Shown: positions 1-12,709, counted from the first letter of the stretch. The stretch is 64,000 nt of DNA from Proteles cristata cristata (GCA_017311185.1 JAESUZ010000960.1:310001-374000); one strand, 5' to 3'. Numbers and translations are program-made. The notes: a model not told the origin generated them from the letters alone.

Positions 1-958
1 CACTGATAAAACTGGCCTGTGATCACAAAGAACAACTAGTGGCAATAAGAAACATTTTATATCCATGTGGTATTAAAAAAAAAAAAAGGAAGACTTTTTT
101 ATAGATTGATGATTTCCAAATCACATTTCTGTGTTGGAAAATCAAATTGATAATTTCACAAATGTCACTTTGTTATGAAGTATTTAAAAAATCAGTTTCT
201 TTAAAAATATTTCATGTGCGCATTTTAAACCCACCATCCTAAGATATTTCAAAATATGTAATCTTACATTTATTTCTGAGCTTTCAAGAAAAATCTCTCA
301 TGAATTACATTTCATGAATATATCCAAACATTTAGGGACATTGTTTTTAGTAGAGATCTTTTGCCATTCATTTCAATTGCATTTCTTCATCTAAGAAAGT
401 ATTTTGGCAATTATTTCAAAGCTAAAGACAAAGTTGAAATGTTAGACCTTGAAATTAGCCTCTCTTGCCTAGATTTTAAAGAATGAACTACTGTTCTATG
501 CTATTTTGTCATTCACCTATCTATGCAGGAAGTGTTCTGCAATTTAATTGTTCTTTCTAAAGGGTAAGATTATCTATATTTATAAGATGACAATGTGACA
601 TTTGTACCCAAAATTTTCAATTTAATTTAGAAGTAAAAGTATAAAAGGAAAACCGTAACCGAAATGCTTAGTGATTGAGACAATATTTTCATATTGAATT
701 GGTTTTTATATTAACTTTTTCACTGCTAGAAAATTTAACTGTACAGACTTTTTCTATAAGTAAACATTTTGGAAAAATGTATACAAATGTAGACTAAAAA
801 TACATTTTTCCTCTTAAAACTACTTTGAAATGCTAAAATATCATAAAGCAATTAAAAATAAATGACCCTTATGTATATATATCACTATGGATTACTTAAA
901 TGTGAATGACAAAAATTGCTACCTAATAATATACAGTATGATCTATTTTCTGTACAAA
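1..958. other. Unique AT-rich sequence, nothing recognised
   Basis: There is no open frame of note, no SINE head or tail, and no LINE or LTR signature that I recognise. It contains only short A or T runs and looks like ordinary non-coding DNA. Confidence 0.5.
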
Positions 959-959
959 T

Positions 960-1440
960 TAATACGACATTTACATATTATTATTGAGTGTGTATTTATT
1001 CAGTTCATTCAAAACAAATTGTCTTGACAGATTAGTGGGCCAAGGAATGTTCAAGGATCTGGAGATACAGCGAAACTTCCTACTTTCAGGATGTTTACAT
1101 TGTGATGGAAGGAGACAGTAAATAAGTATTATCCATTAAACATATTGTACTTTAAGCTGATTAATGCAACGGCAAAAAGAAAGATGAAAAGATAGGATAT
1201 AGTGTGTGCTGGGTGTGAGGACTCCCTAGGAAGGTATAATTTGAACAAGGACAAGAAAAGGGTGAAATACTAAGCTTTACGGATACTTGGAGTAAGAGGG
1301 CCTAGGGAATTAATGCAAAGGACCTGAGAAGGGGACATGCCTGCCATCATGGGGGAAAGCAAAAGAGGGAAGATAAAAAGCTGGAGCTGAGTAAATAAGG
1401 AGTCTGGTAGTAGGGGATGTGGCCCAAGAGAAAACTGGAA
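960..1440 (-). repeat. LINE-2 fragment (antisense)
   Basis: The segment starts with a TTCATTCA-like motif and runs into text resembling 'ggagatacag..', 'ggaaggagacagtaaataag' and 'gcaaaggacctgaga'. These appear in this order in the antisense of mammalian L2 3' regions. It is heavily diverged with no intact frame. Antisense orientation is inferred because the L2 3' end (TGAATGAA repeats) would lie at the left edge. Confidence 0.55.
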
Positions 1441-1925
1441 TAGAGACTTGTCTTGGGCTTGGGTCTCCAGAAGCAAACTCTGAGAGTACACATACACACA
1501 AATGATTTATTATGGAAATGTTCTCCAAAACGAACCTGATAAAAGAAGGGTCTAATCAAAAATGGAAGGTGAAGGAGCAAAGCAAGACTATGGTCTTATA
1601 GGGGAGTTCCGGAGTACAAATTACCACCCCCCCTCCCCCCCAGATCTGATCTCACCTGCAATCAACATGGCTGGGGTTTCTTAGAACGCCGCAAGTTAGT
1701 TAGTCCTCAAGCCCAAGACTACTTGAAGGAACATAAATTCCCAGGGACACTCAGCTCTGAGGGCACAATGACTGCAATTGCTCAGGTCAGTCCTCAGAAA
1801 AGACTTGCAGTCTTGTGCTGTAGAAGTAAAGGGAGGGATAAGGCACAGGTTGGGGTTCTAGTGTAGCTACACAAAACACCCATAATGTACCTATGGAGCT
1901 AGATTACATAGAACTTAGCTTTTTA
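1441..1925. repeat. Unassigned interspersed-repeat-like segment inside the L2 tract
   Basis: This block separates two L2-like stretches, has higher GC and contains a C-rich run (1626-1640). Its start (ctccagaagcaaactctgag, then aaatgatttattatgg) resembles edges of old LTR or DNA-transposon fragments, but I cannot name a family. It may be an insertion into the older L2. Confidence 0.3.
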
Positions 1926-4100
1926 CTATAAGCAAGATAAGAAGCCACTGAAATATTTTGAGCTAAAGTAATGTGATCTGACCATTGTTTTAAAGGGAAT
2001 TGACCAGGGGTGCATGGGTGGCTTAGTGGGTTGAGCCTCTGACTCTTGATTGCAGCCTAAGTCATGATCTCATGAGACTGAGCCCCACACCATCTCCACA
2101 CTGGGTGTGGAGCCTGCTTAAGATTCTCTTTTTCCCTGTTCTTCTTCCCCTCTCCCACTTGCATGTTTATTCTCTCTCTCAAAAAAAAAAAAAAAAAAGT
2201 ACTTACTTTAATTAAAAACAAAACATACAAACAAACAAAAAACTTAAAGGGAATGGACTATAATAAGAACAAAGGCAGGAACAGAGAGAGTAGTGAGGAA
2301 GTCCAGGCTTTATTCTCTTTGACATATTTTGGTGCCTTGGACCAAAATGTTAATAATATCAGAAGTAGTAAGAGATGTTTGGATTCACGTTAATTTTGAG
2401 TGTAAAACAAACAAGATTACTACATAGACTTGAATAATGTTGGGGGGCAGTTTAGGAGAACTCCAAGGGATTTGGTGTGAACAACTAGAAATAAGGAACT
2501 TGTGAAAACTAATATAATACGAAAGAATTTAGGGGGAGGTGGGAGAGCATATTAAGAGCTCAATCTTTGGTACTTTACTGTTGAAATACCTATTAGACAT
2601 TCAAGTGATGATATCAATAGGCCTTTAAATAATTGTGTCAATTTTGGCAGAGATTCTGACTGGAAACACACACTTGCAATTCTTCAGAGTATGGATAGAG
2701 TGCAAGACTTAACAAAATTTCTGAGTGAGAGCAGGTAAGCCAAAAATAAAATATGTCAGAGATAGGCACTTGGAGTACTCCAAGATCTACATGCAAAGAA
2801 ATGAGAACTAAACGAAGGAAATTCAGACGTAGTGGTCAGGGAAGTAGGCACCATACCAGAGAAGTTACTTGGAGGATGAGGGAAGAAAGAGCTTCCCCAG
2901 AGAAAGTGAGTAATCATTTATATTAGATGGTGCTATGGATCAGGAGGAGAATGGAAAAATGACCCTTATGTTTCGCAACTGAGCAATTACCTCAGGTATG
3001 GTCTTGGCACCTTGCCTAAAGATATTTTGCTGTAATGATAGTGGCAAAAGCCTGACAGAGAAAGGGAAGAAGCAAAGTAAGGTCAGAGAATGAATATATG
3101 AAGTAAAGAAGTTTTGCTGAAATGGAAGGGGGAGAAGTGGGGATAATTATACGAAGAAATGAAACTGAGGGAAATCCTATGAGATTCAATATGAGAATCA
3201 TAAGAACATGGTTTTATACTGTAAGAATAGATTTAGTAGCAAGAAAAAAAATGCTACAAGAGAAAAAGGGAGAAATAGTGGAGCAGTGGCTTGAACAGCA
3301 CTGATGATGTGGAATCGGATGCGTATGTAAAAGTGTTAAATCTAGAAAGGAGTCTGGCTGTTCATTAATGGTAATGTGAGAGAACACAAGATATAGCACA
3401 TGGACACAGTTAGAGGATATATAAAATTATGAGAGCTTATGGATATTCTCTTCTGTCTTCTTCAATTCTGCTGGGAAACTATAAAGCAGGGCTATTAGTT
3501 GAGTGTAAGTAGAGGCAGGAAATGGTCAATGCTTGAAGTCAGAAAAAAATGTAAAATAGTCATCTTTCAGACTGGGAGAAGGGATGAATTGGAGAAATAA
3601 AATGTGAGGGTGGAGTAGCATTGGGGGTTTAACTGAAATCATTGATCATGGATTTAAACTGGAAGATTCAGCAAGATTGGTTTTCTTTTAGACAAATTCA
3701 GCAAGTTTAGTGTTATATTTCCAGGCCAGGGGAACAGCTTTAGCGACTGAGAGTAAAAAAGTAAGAGCATTGAAAAGAATGAGGATGTTTGCAAGAGAAT
3801 GATTACAATGATTGATCATGGAATTGAATCAGGTTATGTGGAAAAAGAAGATATGAGTATTATGAGACAGTAAGTAGATGGAAGTATTAATTGATTGTAG
3901 ATTATACTAGGTTAGAAGGATTGTTGTAATTGCAGTAATACAGTTAGTGAGCTAGAAAATAGAAGGTGTTAATCAGATACTGACATTCTTGCAACTGAGA
4001 TTAGTTTAAGAAGGAGGTGGCTGTTACTGATCATGAAAAGATCTAGGGAATAAACCTGTAATTGAATGTCTGAAGAAGAGTTGAGCACAAGATCATTTGA
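1926..4100 (-). repeat. Long decayed LINE-2-like tract
   Basis: The phrases 'agaagccactgaaatatttt', 'gtaatgtgatctgacc', 'ggactataataagaacaaag' and 'gaggaagtccaggct' come in the order known from antisense L2. A SINE interrupts the tract at 2007-2243. Similarity becomes faint after about 3 kb, so the right end is a guess. No frame survives. Confidence 0.45.
2007..2243 (+). repeat. Feline-type tRNA-derived SINE with TSD
   Basis: The head (ggtgcatgggtggcttagtg), the degenerate B-box region (tgagccccacacc), the TCTCTCTCTC stretch and the A-rich tail identify a carnivore SINE. Flanking direct repeats at 1990-2006 and 2244-2260 match at 15 of 17 bases, which fixes the insertion. Many mutated CpG sites and a substituted head mark it as an older copy. 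Confidence 0.92.
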
Positions 4101-4325
4101 CATGTGAACATATCGAAGTGAGAGGCAATGTGTATATAATTGCCAAGATGGCAAACACTATGGTTTATACGCTGCTGGATTCCCAATATCTAGACCATTG
4201 TCAGCCACATGTTAGTCACCAGGGAAATAGTTATTAAATAGATAGAATGATTTAAAAAAATGTTAATATGCCAACTTTAAGTATATTAAATGACTTCACA
4301 CGTTTGATTCTACAAGTGGTAATTT
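4100..4325. other. No recognisable feature
   Basis: AT-rich sequence between the end of the L2-like tract and the next repeat; nothing identified. Confidence 0.4.
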
Positions 4326-4680
4326 AGTCTGTTCATGCTGCTGTAACAAAATAGCACAGACTGCATGGATTATTAAAAACAAAAACAAAAAACAGATTTC
4401 TTACTATTCTGAGAGCTGGCAATCAGAGAGCCAGCATGTTCAGGTGAGGGCCCCCTGCAAGGTCCCAGATTTCATCTATCCTTACCTGATAGAAAGGGCA
4501 AAAGAGCTCTCTAGGGCCACTTTTAATAAAAGCATTAATGTCATCACTCATGAGGGCTCCACTCTTATGGCCTAATGACCTCCCAAAGGCCTTGTCTCCT
4601 AGTTTCCTAACACCATCACAAAGGGCATAGAATTTCAACATAAATTTGAGGGATGTACAATAATCCATAGCAAGTGTGTA
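4326..4680. repeat. Common eutherian interspersed repeat (family not named)
   Basis: It matches a widespread mammalian repeat beginning 'gtctgttcatgctgctgtaa' and containing 'aacaaaatagcacagactg', 'gagggctccactcttatggc', 'cctcccaaaggcc' and 'aatttcaacataaattt'. I recognise the family text but cannot name it with confidence. The 81-codon minus-strand frame at 4423-4668 lies entirely inside it and is not a gene. Confidence 0.6.
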
Positions 4681-5509
4681 GCAAGGGAATCAAACTGGAG
4701 TGTTAACTTTACAAGTGATGTTTCCTTAACTCATAGTTTATAAAAAGCACATATACTATTTTGTTGTTCTTGTTAGAGACGCATCTGTGTTACACTATTC
4801 TCTGGACATTTTTATACATTTCACATCCAAAAGATGAATAACATTTAAAACAATGAAAGAAATAAAATGCAACACTTATAAAACAGTGATAATTGAATTC
4901 TATACACATAAGTGGTAAAGAACTCTGTTTCTACAACAAGAATAAATTTAGATTTTTATAAAACAAGGCACATATGATTAGATTCATGATGAAATGTGGC
5001 AATAAAAATTTTGAAACTTACAACTGGAAGAATTATCACCAAAAAAGAGGACTTTTCCCAGTGTGACCACAGAGTAATATCAAAATCTGAGAGAACAGGC
5101 AGTCACTGTAAGAAAGACTGCATTGATTAGCCAGTAGGTTAATTATTTAAAGGAGAGTTTCATTTTGAAACTGTAGCAGATAGTGTGAAAAGATTTTTAA
5201 AAAATTGAAAAGGAATTTCAAATTGACGAAGTAGTTTGAAGGGAGAGGTTAATGAAAACCTTTTTAACTCATTCTATAATTATACTCTGACCAGGCAAGT
5301 GTAACAAAAATGAAAACAAATACTTTTATACATGAGAACAGATTCAGTATCATTAAATAAAATGCTGTTTTTACCAGGAGACATTGCAATGATTTCACAT
5401 AACTGCAAACTGAAATTCTATCCTGTGACCTCTCTCTAGGTACTCACGCCAGTAAATAAATAGGCGAGGAAGAGATTGCTGTATGTCTGGGATTGTTGAT
5501 CGTTAGTAT
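4681..5509. other. No recognisable feature
   Basis: AT-rich unique sequence with no repeat signature or convincing frame. Confidence 0.4.
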
Positions 5510-5524
5510 AAAAGAGAAATTGTG

Positions 5525-5735
5525 GGGGCACCTGGGTGGCTCAGTCATTGAGCATTGACTCTTGATTTCACCTCAGGTCATGATCCCAATGTTGTGGGAT
5601 AGAGCCCCATGTCAAGCTCTGCACTGAGCACAGAGCCTGCTTAGGATTCTCATCCACTCTGCCTCTGCCCCTCTCCCTGACTCATGCTCTCTCTCTCTCT
5701 CTAAAAATAGAGAGAATTTTTTTTTAAAAAAATTG
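5525..5735 (+). repeat. Feline-type SINE with perfect 15-bp TSD
   Basis: The head is GGGGGCACCTGGGTGGCTCAG and the element ends in (CT)n and an A/T-rich tail. The direct repeat aaaagagaaattgtg occurs exactly at 5510-5524 and 5736-5750. The body is about 15-20% diverged from the young copies in this window. Confidence 0.95.
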
Positions 5736-5750
5736 AAAAGAGAAATTGTG

Positions 5751-6360
5751 ATGCTATTAGAAAATAAGGTATAAGGAGGAGAATTTTTGGTTTTCTGAGG
5801 ATCCTATAGGCACTCCAATGTCGTGTAGTTAAAGTCCATGGGAAAACCATCAACCCAGTACAGTCAAAATGTATAATGATCCAGCCACTTTAGGGATAAA
5901 GGTTTTGCTCATTCAACCAAGCAAGAATGTACAAGGTCTGAGGTGACTGCTGAGAGCAAAGGCAATACAGACTGGGAGTGGGAACAGGTAGTGAGAAACA
6001 CCAATTATGAACTCATAATTAATCTGCTGAAATGAAGTCTACAATAGTTAAGGAATCGTTACTTATTTCAGTAAGGGATATAGTTTAAATGTTTTTCCAG
6101 AAAATCAACAAATTCTAGATATGTTAATAGTAGCTAACCTTCTATCTCAATATTTAGATTACAGAACATCAAAGAGAAAGTGTGACTCATCCTGAAGAGG
6201 ACTGAGCATCATCAGCCAAAGGCAAATATAAGGAGTTTGTAAATTTGTTTAGGAAGATGGTTAGTGCGTGCATCATGTTAAGAAGAAGAGTTTTAGAGCT
6301 TATCTATGGTTATTAAAGATGCATATAGATTCCAAGATGGCAAAAGAATCTTGATAGTTT
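5751..6360. other. No recognisable feature
   Basis: Unique-looking non-coding sequence. Confidence 0.4.
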
Positions 6361-6880
6361 TCTATTGTGTCAACTTAGCTGAGCTGGAACAAGGTTTCCC
6401 AGAATTTCTTTCCCTCTATGTTCTGGGCTAAGGTTGGCCATACGGAAAACATGATGTGTAAGATTTAGAAATTGGAAGTGAACAACAGCTAGATTGAGGC
6501 TCAGGGTGTCAGTGTAGGATTGGATACAATTATAGCTCATGCACAGTGTCGCAAACTTGCTGACTCACCTTGTTGGCTTGAAACAGTAACTGGGCTTCCA
6601 CCTCCTCTGCCATCTGCCACATCTCCTCCTCCAGATCCACTGGCTCCTGAGCCAGATTTTTGTTTATGCCTTTGACAAATAGCACCAGCCTCCTCTGCAA
6701 ATCATCCCTATCACTGAAGCTGGACAATTCGAGGTGTTGAGAGGCTGATCTGGTTTCCAGTTCATCCTTCTGGGTTCTAGCTCATCTTCACAAGTTCCAG
6801 TTAGCCTTTGCTCTCTCTGACACCATGTCCTTCTGTACTGCACCCTAGTTATTTCGGAGCAACCACTGGACACAAAGCAA
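6361..6880. repeat. Possible old interspersed fragment(s)
   Basis: The left end (ctattgtgtcaacttagctg, then tttcccagaatttctttccc) resembles the edge of a common mammalian repeat. The centre is less AT-rich, with a CTCC-rich run. Two minus-strand frames (65 and 69 codons) overlap here but resemble no known protein. Weak call. Confidence 0.3.
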
Positions 6881-7979
6881 CAACGGTAGCTAAATTGTGT
6901 AACCTTTACCTCAATTCCATAAACAAATCCCTGTCATAAATAATTTGGAGCATACCATTCTTAGTGGCCCATCTCTAGGTGATCTGACTCCAACAAATAT
7001 CTATAAACTGAGCAGGGTTTCTTAATCTCTTTTCTAGGAATCTTTTTTTTTTTTTTAAAGAATGTTCCTAGGCATTTTCAGGATTTAGTCATTTCAACAA
7101 AGTGTTTTATTTTGGAATAAAACTTTATTCAGAATAAAACACTTTCTCATTGAACAGATTTTATAAAATTACTTTATACTAATTACGGAAGAAAAATGCA
7201 CAGACCAAGAGATTAACAAAACTGGATAAAATTTGCTTTCATGATCAATTGGCAGTTCTGTTTCATAATTTATGTGGTTCTAAATTATTACCTCTTAAAG
7301 GCTTCATTTATATTACTTCACATCAAACTTTTATTTACTGACTTATGCTATCAGAATGGTATACATTTTTGCAGCTCTTTGTATTTTGCAGGGCTTTGAA
7401 TTTGTATCGCTCCTAAACAGCAAACTGCTTTTTTTTTTTCATATTTTTTAAAATTCGCAGACACCCAAAGTACTGTTTTTTTCAGGGTTTATCCAGGCCC
7501 CGTTTACTACTTTGGTGTGCTCTACATACACACTATCTGCCAAACTAGTAAACTCTATTGTAAGTTACATATTAAATATCTTCTCTACTTTTGTAAGTGG
7601 AAGGTAAAGAAATACATCCAATAGTCTCATTGAGGACTGTAAAATGAATTAAGATGTGGTAGTAATGCCTGAGCTTTTTGACTCTAAAAATTATAGCTGC
7701 CCTTCCTTGTTATAGCCCTAAAGTGGCCTGTTTAAATTAATAAGACTTTGTTCCTATTACATAGTTTTATATCAATCTCAGTGTTCCTTTGTGCTTTAGT
7801 GTTTAATAATGATTGTGACTAAGAGTAAAGACAAATTAAAACTGAAATTCTTTCAAAACATGTATAAGTAAAAAGGGATGGTATCTAGGATATGACTCAA
7901 AATAATATGAGGAAAGAAGAAAGAAAATAGATGAAACCATATTAGTCAAGGGTTGATAAATATTGAAACCTCTTCATGC
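6881..7979. other. No recognisable feature
   Basis: AT-rich unique sequence with short T-runs (7028-7041, 7430-7440). Confidence 0.4.
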
Positions 7980-8640
7980 TGTTACTCATGGTCAGCCCTT
8001 ATATAGCTTCAGAAGGGAGGCTGGTCACCAGGACGAACACCCTCCTGATTAGTGGATTGGAATTTGGAGCTAGCCCAAATTCTAGGAAAGGGAGTATGGC
8101 TGGAGATGAAATCTATCCATGTACTTGAACTAATCAATCATACCCATATAATGAAATCTCAATTTATTCTCTGTACACTGAAACCTAGTGGAACTTCCTT
8201 TGGTGAACACACTGCTGTGCCAGAAGAGTGCCAGACACTGCTTGATCATATGAAGAGAAGGTACATAAGTTGTGCATTCTCTCCCAGGTCACACCCTGTG
8301 TGTATCCTGTGTGACAAAACTGTAATTATCATACAATATTTTCCTGGGTTCAGTGAATCATTCTAGCAAATTATTGAACCTGATGGGATTCACCATGGAA
8401 ACCTCTAAAATTGTAGCCAGTTGGACAGAAGTGGGATGGCCTGAGCATGCCTTCAAGACTTGCAGCTGGCATCTGAAGTGAGAGCAGTCTTATAGAAGAA
8501 TCTGCTCTCAGTCTGTGAGTTTGTGCCAAGTCCCGGTGGTTAGGATCAGAAGTGAATTGTAGTACATACAATTCAGACCAGTTGGGATAACATAATTGCC
8601 TTTTGATAAAGTTTCCATTTTTTGATAGAAGATACTTTTT
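7980..8640. repeat. Unassigned mammalian interspersed repeat, LTR-like
   Basis: The text 'gtgaatcattctagcaaatt', 'attgtagccagttggacaga' and 'ggcatctgaagtgagagcag' matches a repeat I know from mammalian genomes but cannot name securely. The 104-codon plus frame (8052-8366) and the 123-codon minus frame (8371-8742) fall largely inside it and are best read as chance frames. Confidence 0.5.
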
Positions 8641-8922
8641 TTTTAGTTGTAGTCTCTTATTTCTCCAACGTCTGTCCCTCCTCTCTAATTCAAATTGCTG
8701 TTGTTGAAACACCAAAACAATTATATATTTTCCTAAACACAATGCTTATCTTCCTGCATATGTTCATTTCACCCATTTTGAGTAGATGTCCTTATACACA
8801 TAGATATCCTCTAATATGATTATTTTATACTCAGCTTAGGAATCACTTCTCCAGGGTACTTTCCCAGTTACCATCTACCAAGTCTTTCCCATTCCAGAAC
8901 CCACAACCAATCCCAAAATAGT

Positions 8923-9094
8923 AGGAGCTAACAACATGCCATGGAAAACAGTTACATGAGCATTATAAAAAGATGTGTAAATCCCATAATGGAAATATAT
9001 ATAAAGTTTGATTTATATATATTTCCATTATGGGATTTACACATCTTTTTATAATGCTCATGTAACTGTTTTCCATGGCATGTTGTTAGCTCCT
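8923..9094. repeat. 83-bp perfect inverted repeat (hairpin, 6-nt spacer)
   Basis: The left arm 8923-9005 is the exact reverse complement of the right arm 9012-9094, with 'gtttga' (9006-9011) between. I compared the arms base by base and found no mismatch over 83 bp. The arms start aggagctaacaacatgcc and end at the loop with ggaaatatatataaa. The text is not MADE1/mariner. A perfect inverted repeat this close would form a cruciform in DNA, or a long dsRNA stem if transcribed. Confidence 0.97.
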
Positions 9095-9097
9095 CAA

Positions 9098-9185
9098 AAA
9101 AATGATTTTATCTTTATTTATCCCCAGAACCTAGTTCCATGGTAAGAACAATGTATATGCTTTTAATATTTCTTGTTGAAATTAT
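9098..9185 (+). repeat. LINE-2 3'-end remnant
   Basis: The sequence 'ttatccccagaacctag' followed by 'tttcttgttgaaattatt' resembles the conserved L2 3' end (ccccagaacctagcac...ttgttgaatgaa). It directly abuts the perfect hairpin. Confidence 0.5.
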
Positions 9186-10035
9186 TTGAGCAAAGTGCAT
9201 GCATCCGTAGATGGCTTTTGTAATGTACTTTTTCTCTAGATCTGAATTTACTACATTATGTGTATTCTATGAAGTAAGTTATTTTTATGATTAACCTTAA
9301 GTAAACAAGACTTCTTTCTCAGATGAGGAACAATGCTTGTTTTTCTCTAAATTTCCTTCATGTTCAAAATAAATCTATTCTAATTGCTCTTTCCATGAAT
9401 GAGCACGACAATTATGTTTTATCTTCTCTCAATTTGAAGTGTCCTTATGGATGTTCATAAAAATACTTTGTAATTATATTACAATTTGGATATCTGAGGT
9501 CAAAATAACAACTATATTAATCAATCTTGACAATATTTATTTGATATAAGTTTAGATCTTTTTGTAAAGGATAGAATACTGTAATTTTTTAAAGATTAAG
9601 CTTGGTGGTTATACAAAAGTCATATTTATCAGTCAAGATTATCAACTACTTGGTACTGAAATCTTTATTTAATGTATTAGAGTGCATCTTCATTACACTA
9701 ATTTGATTACTATTTTTCCTCTACAGTGTATATGGAGCAAACAAGTTTTGGTCCAATAAGCAGTAAGACTGTGTCTTTATAATGTCACTTATTTAGATGA
9801 TGAGTGAAAATTTCAATTACTCTAAGTACGTGATCTATATGTAACTAGAAAACTGAAACTAGAAATTTGTTTTATTTTTTAATTGTAGCTAAAATTACAT
9901 AGGTCCCTGGACTCCAACTGTAAGACAGTTAAGAGTAATAATCCAAATCTACTAGAAGAAAAATTTTCATAAGAACTAAATGTAAGTACTCTTGTCATTA
10001 AGAATATTTTAAATCTTACAGTGAGTGAAAAATAT
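9186..10035. other. No recognisable feature
   Basis: AT-rich unique sequence. Confidence 0.4.
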
Positions 10036-10043
10036 TACATTTA

Positions 10044-10092
<49 letters not shown>
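10044..10092 (+). repeat. (ATCT)n microsatellite, about 12 units
   Basis: Uninterrupted tetranucleotide repeat. Length and purity suggest it is polymorphic. Confidence 0.97.
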
Positions 10093-10094
<2 letters not shown>

Positions 10095-11053
10095 TTGTTT
10101 TTCGCCTAAGCCATTTCTTTGAAATTATGTAGACACTGGTAGAATTTGCTTAAACTTGAGATCCTCCCTGTCATCTAGGCTATTTTGTCCATTTGCAGAT
10201 TCTCTTATGGTTGGATAGCTGATATATAATTTCTATCTTAAAAGAGTTTTATTTTACCATTAGAAAAGGAAGTAAAATCTTTTAGCAGCAGCAGAAAACA
10301 TGTCCTGCTCAAGACCCTGCACAAATGCTATCACTCAACAATATTTCTGAACGAATAAACAGATGCATGTAATGAGAATCACTCCATAGTACAGAACACT
10401 GTCTGGAAATTAGAAACAGAACTATTTCATTTTATCAATTTCCACATACATTATTCTATATGCAAACATTTTTATATTTGTAAGATTTTTTAAATACATT
10501 ATAGAAAATTCCATGTATTTTGCTGATTTTAAAGATCATCCTTAAATATTGAATTCAAGTCTCATCTCCTCATTGATACCTCTGGCTTAAACTTAATTTT
10601 CTTTAGTACTAATGTACAACATATAATAATTTACTACTTTATGTAAATTGTGCCCATTAGTTACACAAAATGTTCTCTCAGATCATCAATAACAATTTAC
10701 TTTTCTGTTATATTTTTCTATTTTAACAAATAATCCATCAAATACAGTACCAAACACAAAGTGGATATATTATATATACATGACTAATTGAGTAGAAAGT
10801 GTAAGCATTTTATTAATGTGATCTTTTCTAAGAAACCATCCAAAGAAAGGAAAGATATCCTTGTGCTAATATATTTAAACAATCTGAATAATAATGCATC
10901 TTCCTTTGTAGATTTAGACTTATTCATTCATATTGAAATGAAATTTGTAGATATTGCATATATGTACTATATCAATTGAATATGGAGAAAGAAGAAAGTC
11001 AGTGACAGACAATATGAATACTGCCCCTATAAAGAGTATTAGCTCTAAACCAG
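10093..11053. other. No recognisable feature
   Basis: AT-rich sequence; the 63-codon frame at 10788-10979 has no features of a real protein. Confidence 0.4.
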
Positions 11054-11066
11054 AATTCCTAGATTT

Positions 11067-11261
11067 TAAATTCTATTTATTTGAGAGAGAGAGTGGATGC
11101 AAGAGAGGAGGGGCAGAGAGTGGAGGAGAGAAAATTCCAAGCAGGCTCTGTCAGTGCAGTACCAGAGGTGGCTCCATCTCACCAGCTGAACTGTGGGGCC
11201 ATGTCCTGACCCAAGATCAAGAGGCAGATGCTTCACTGACTGAGCCACCTCAGCGACCCAA
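11067..11261 (-). repeat. Feline-type SINE (older copy) with TSD
   Basis: In antisense it reads tttatttgagagagagag, then gaggggcagagag, then ctgagccacctcagcgaccc. Flanking repeats aattcctagattt (11054-11066) and aatgcctagattt (11262-11274) agree at 12 of 13 bases. Confidence 0.92.
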
Positions 11262-11274
11262 AATGCCTAGATTT

Positions 11275-12479
11275 CTAGTCTCACCTGTCATATATTAGCT
11301 CTTTTCTCTTGGGCATATTAAGTAGCTTCTGTGTCTAAATGTCTTTATCCATAAACCTTTGATAATTTATAACCACTTAATACATTTTTTTGGAGTACAA
11401 AATAAATGGGGTTTAAATGAAATAGCCAGAAATTAAATATTCAAATATTTACTAAATATTTGTGTATGTATATATATAATATACATGCACTAGATATATA
11501 GTATATATAGTACAATATAGAGTAAGTTATGAGCTATATGTATATATAAACATACATATATTCTATACATTGTAATCACCATATTCTATATTATAATCAC
11601 CATAATTTTTATCATAGAAATTCTTTCAAGACTAGTTGAGAAATTGTTTTGGGGATCTAGTTAGAGAAGATACCAAGTCAGCCTCTGGGAAAGAATTCAC
11701 TCTCATGGAAAAATAGTTACAGTATTTAGTATGAGCCAGAAAAATCCTCAGGGTCAGAAAGAATAATTAAGTACTGAAGAGCATGAGTCATTTAGATCAC
11801 CTTCTGACTCAGCCCTAAGGGGCTGATGCTTGAATCCTAATAAGAAAATGTCACTAAAATGTGTCTGACCTTTAGAGGAAAAAAAAGTGCCATGATTCTG
11901 TAGCCTACGTAACCAAGGATTATTGAGGATTAATTAGGATTATTGCTGGAAAATGATGACTAGACACAAAATAGAATCTATAATGTAGAACACTGGCAAG
12001 GCTTATTTGTTTTTGAGGCATTCAAAGAGACAGCTGTGACATATGCTTTCCAGTGGTTTACAGCTGATTTCCTAGCATTCTTGGTAGTCCTTGCATCTTC
12101 CTGTCATCAATAACAGGAGTTATTCATACCAGGAAGCAAATGAAGAGCAAAAGTAGACACCACATGGCAACTCATTAAACATGATATGATCTGCCTAAAA
12201 GTTTTAAATAGCAAGAGAGAAATGAAACATAAGTTTCCCTTCTGATGCAGTGCTGTTTGTACTATACTTGACTACCCTGTTCACCTAGATATTCATATCT
12301 TGCTGATCATCAAAGTCATTTGGAAGATATTTTAAAAATCTACTATATTGAGTCATTGACATTTTAATTCAATATGTTGATAGCAAGTCCAGGAAATCCT
12401 AGTTCTTCAAGTCTTTCTGAATATGAGACACTCACCCACCTAGACTATAAAGGATTCTTTAAGCTTCTATTATTCCTCC
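11275..12479. other. Unique sequence with an AT-rich palindromic patch
   Basis: 11455-11570 is a run of TATATA-type imperfect palindromes. The remainder holds nothing I recognise. Confidence 0.4.
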
Positions 12480-12660
12480 AGCTTTGGAATCAGCTACCTA
12501 GGTAAGAATCCTAGTTCACCCATGTAATTAGTTGTCTGGTCTGGAAAAACTTTTCGGAACCTCATAATACTCTTCTTCAATTAGACCTATATAGCATAGT
12601 GTGGTTAAAATTAGAGATAATTTGGCATGTCACAAATACCCTATAAATGACATCTTTTAT
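12480..12660 (+). repeat. MIR SINE copy (A)
   Basis: The order 'tttggaatcagctacctagg', 'aatcctagttcaccc', 'gtaattagttgtctggtctgg', 'cctcataatac' and 'atagtgtggttaaaatta' follows the MIR consensus core. It shares non-consensus text with the MIR at 14505-14680. Confidence 0.65.
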
Positions 12661-12709
12661 AAGGCCAGTAAATTTGGTCTCATAAAAATTGCCCCAAAAT
12701 ATTAGGTAA

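Noticed and set aside
8371..8742. 123-codon minus-strand frame
   Set aside because: Falls mostly within an interspersed repeat; no known motif.
8923..9094. Perfect hairpin as a microRNA precursor or MADE1 transposon
   Set aside because: Much longer and more perfect than a normal pre-miRNA, and the arm sequence is not MADE1. A TA dinucleotide TSD is not evident.
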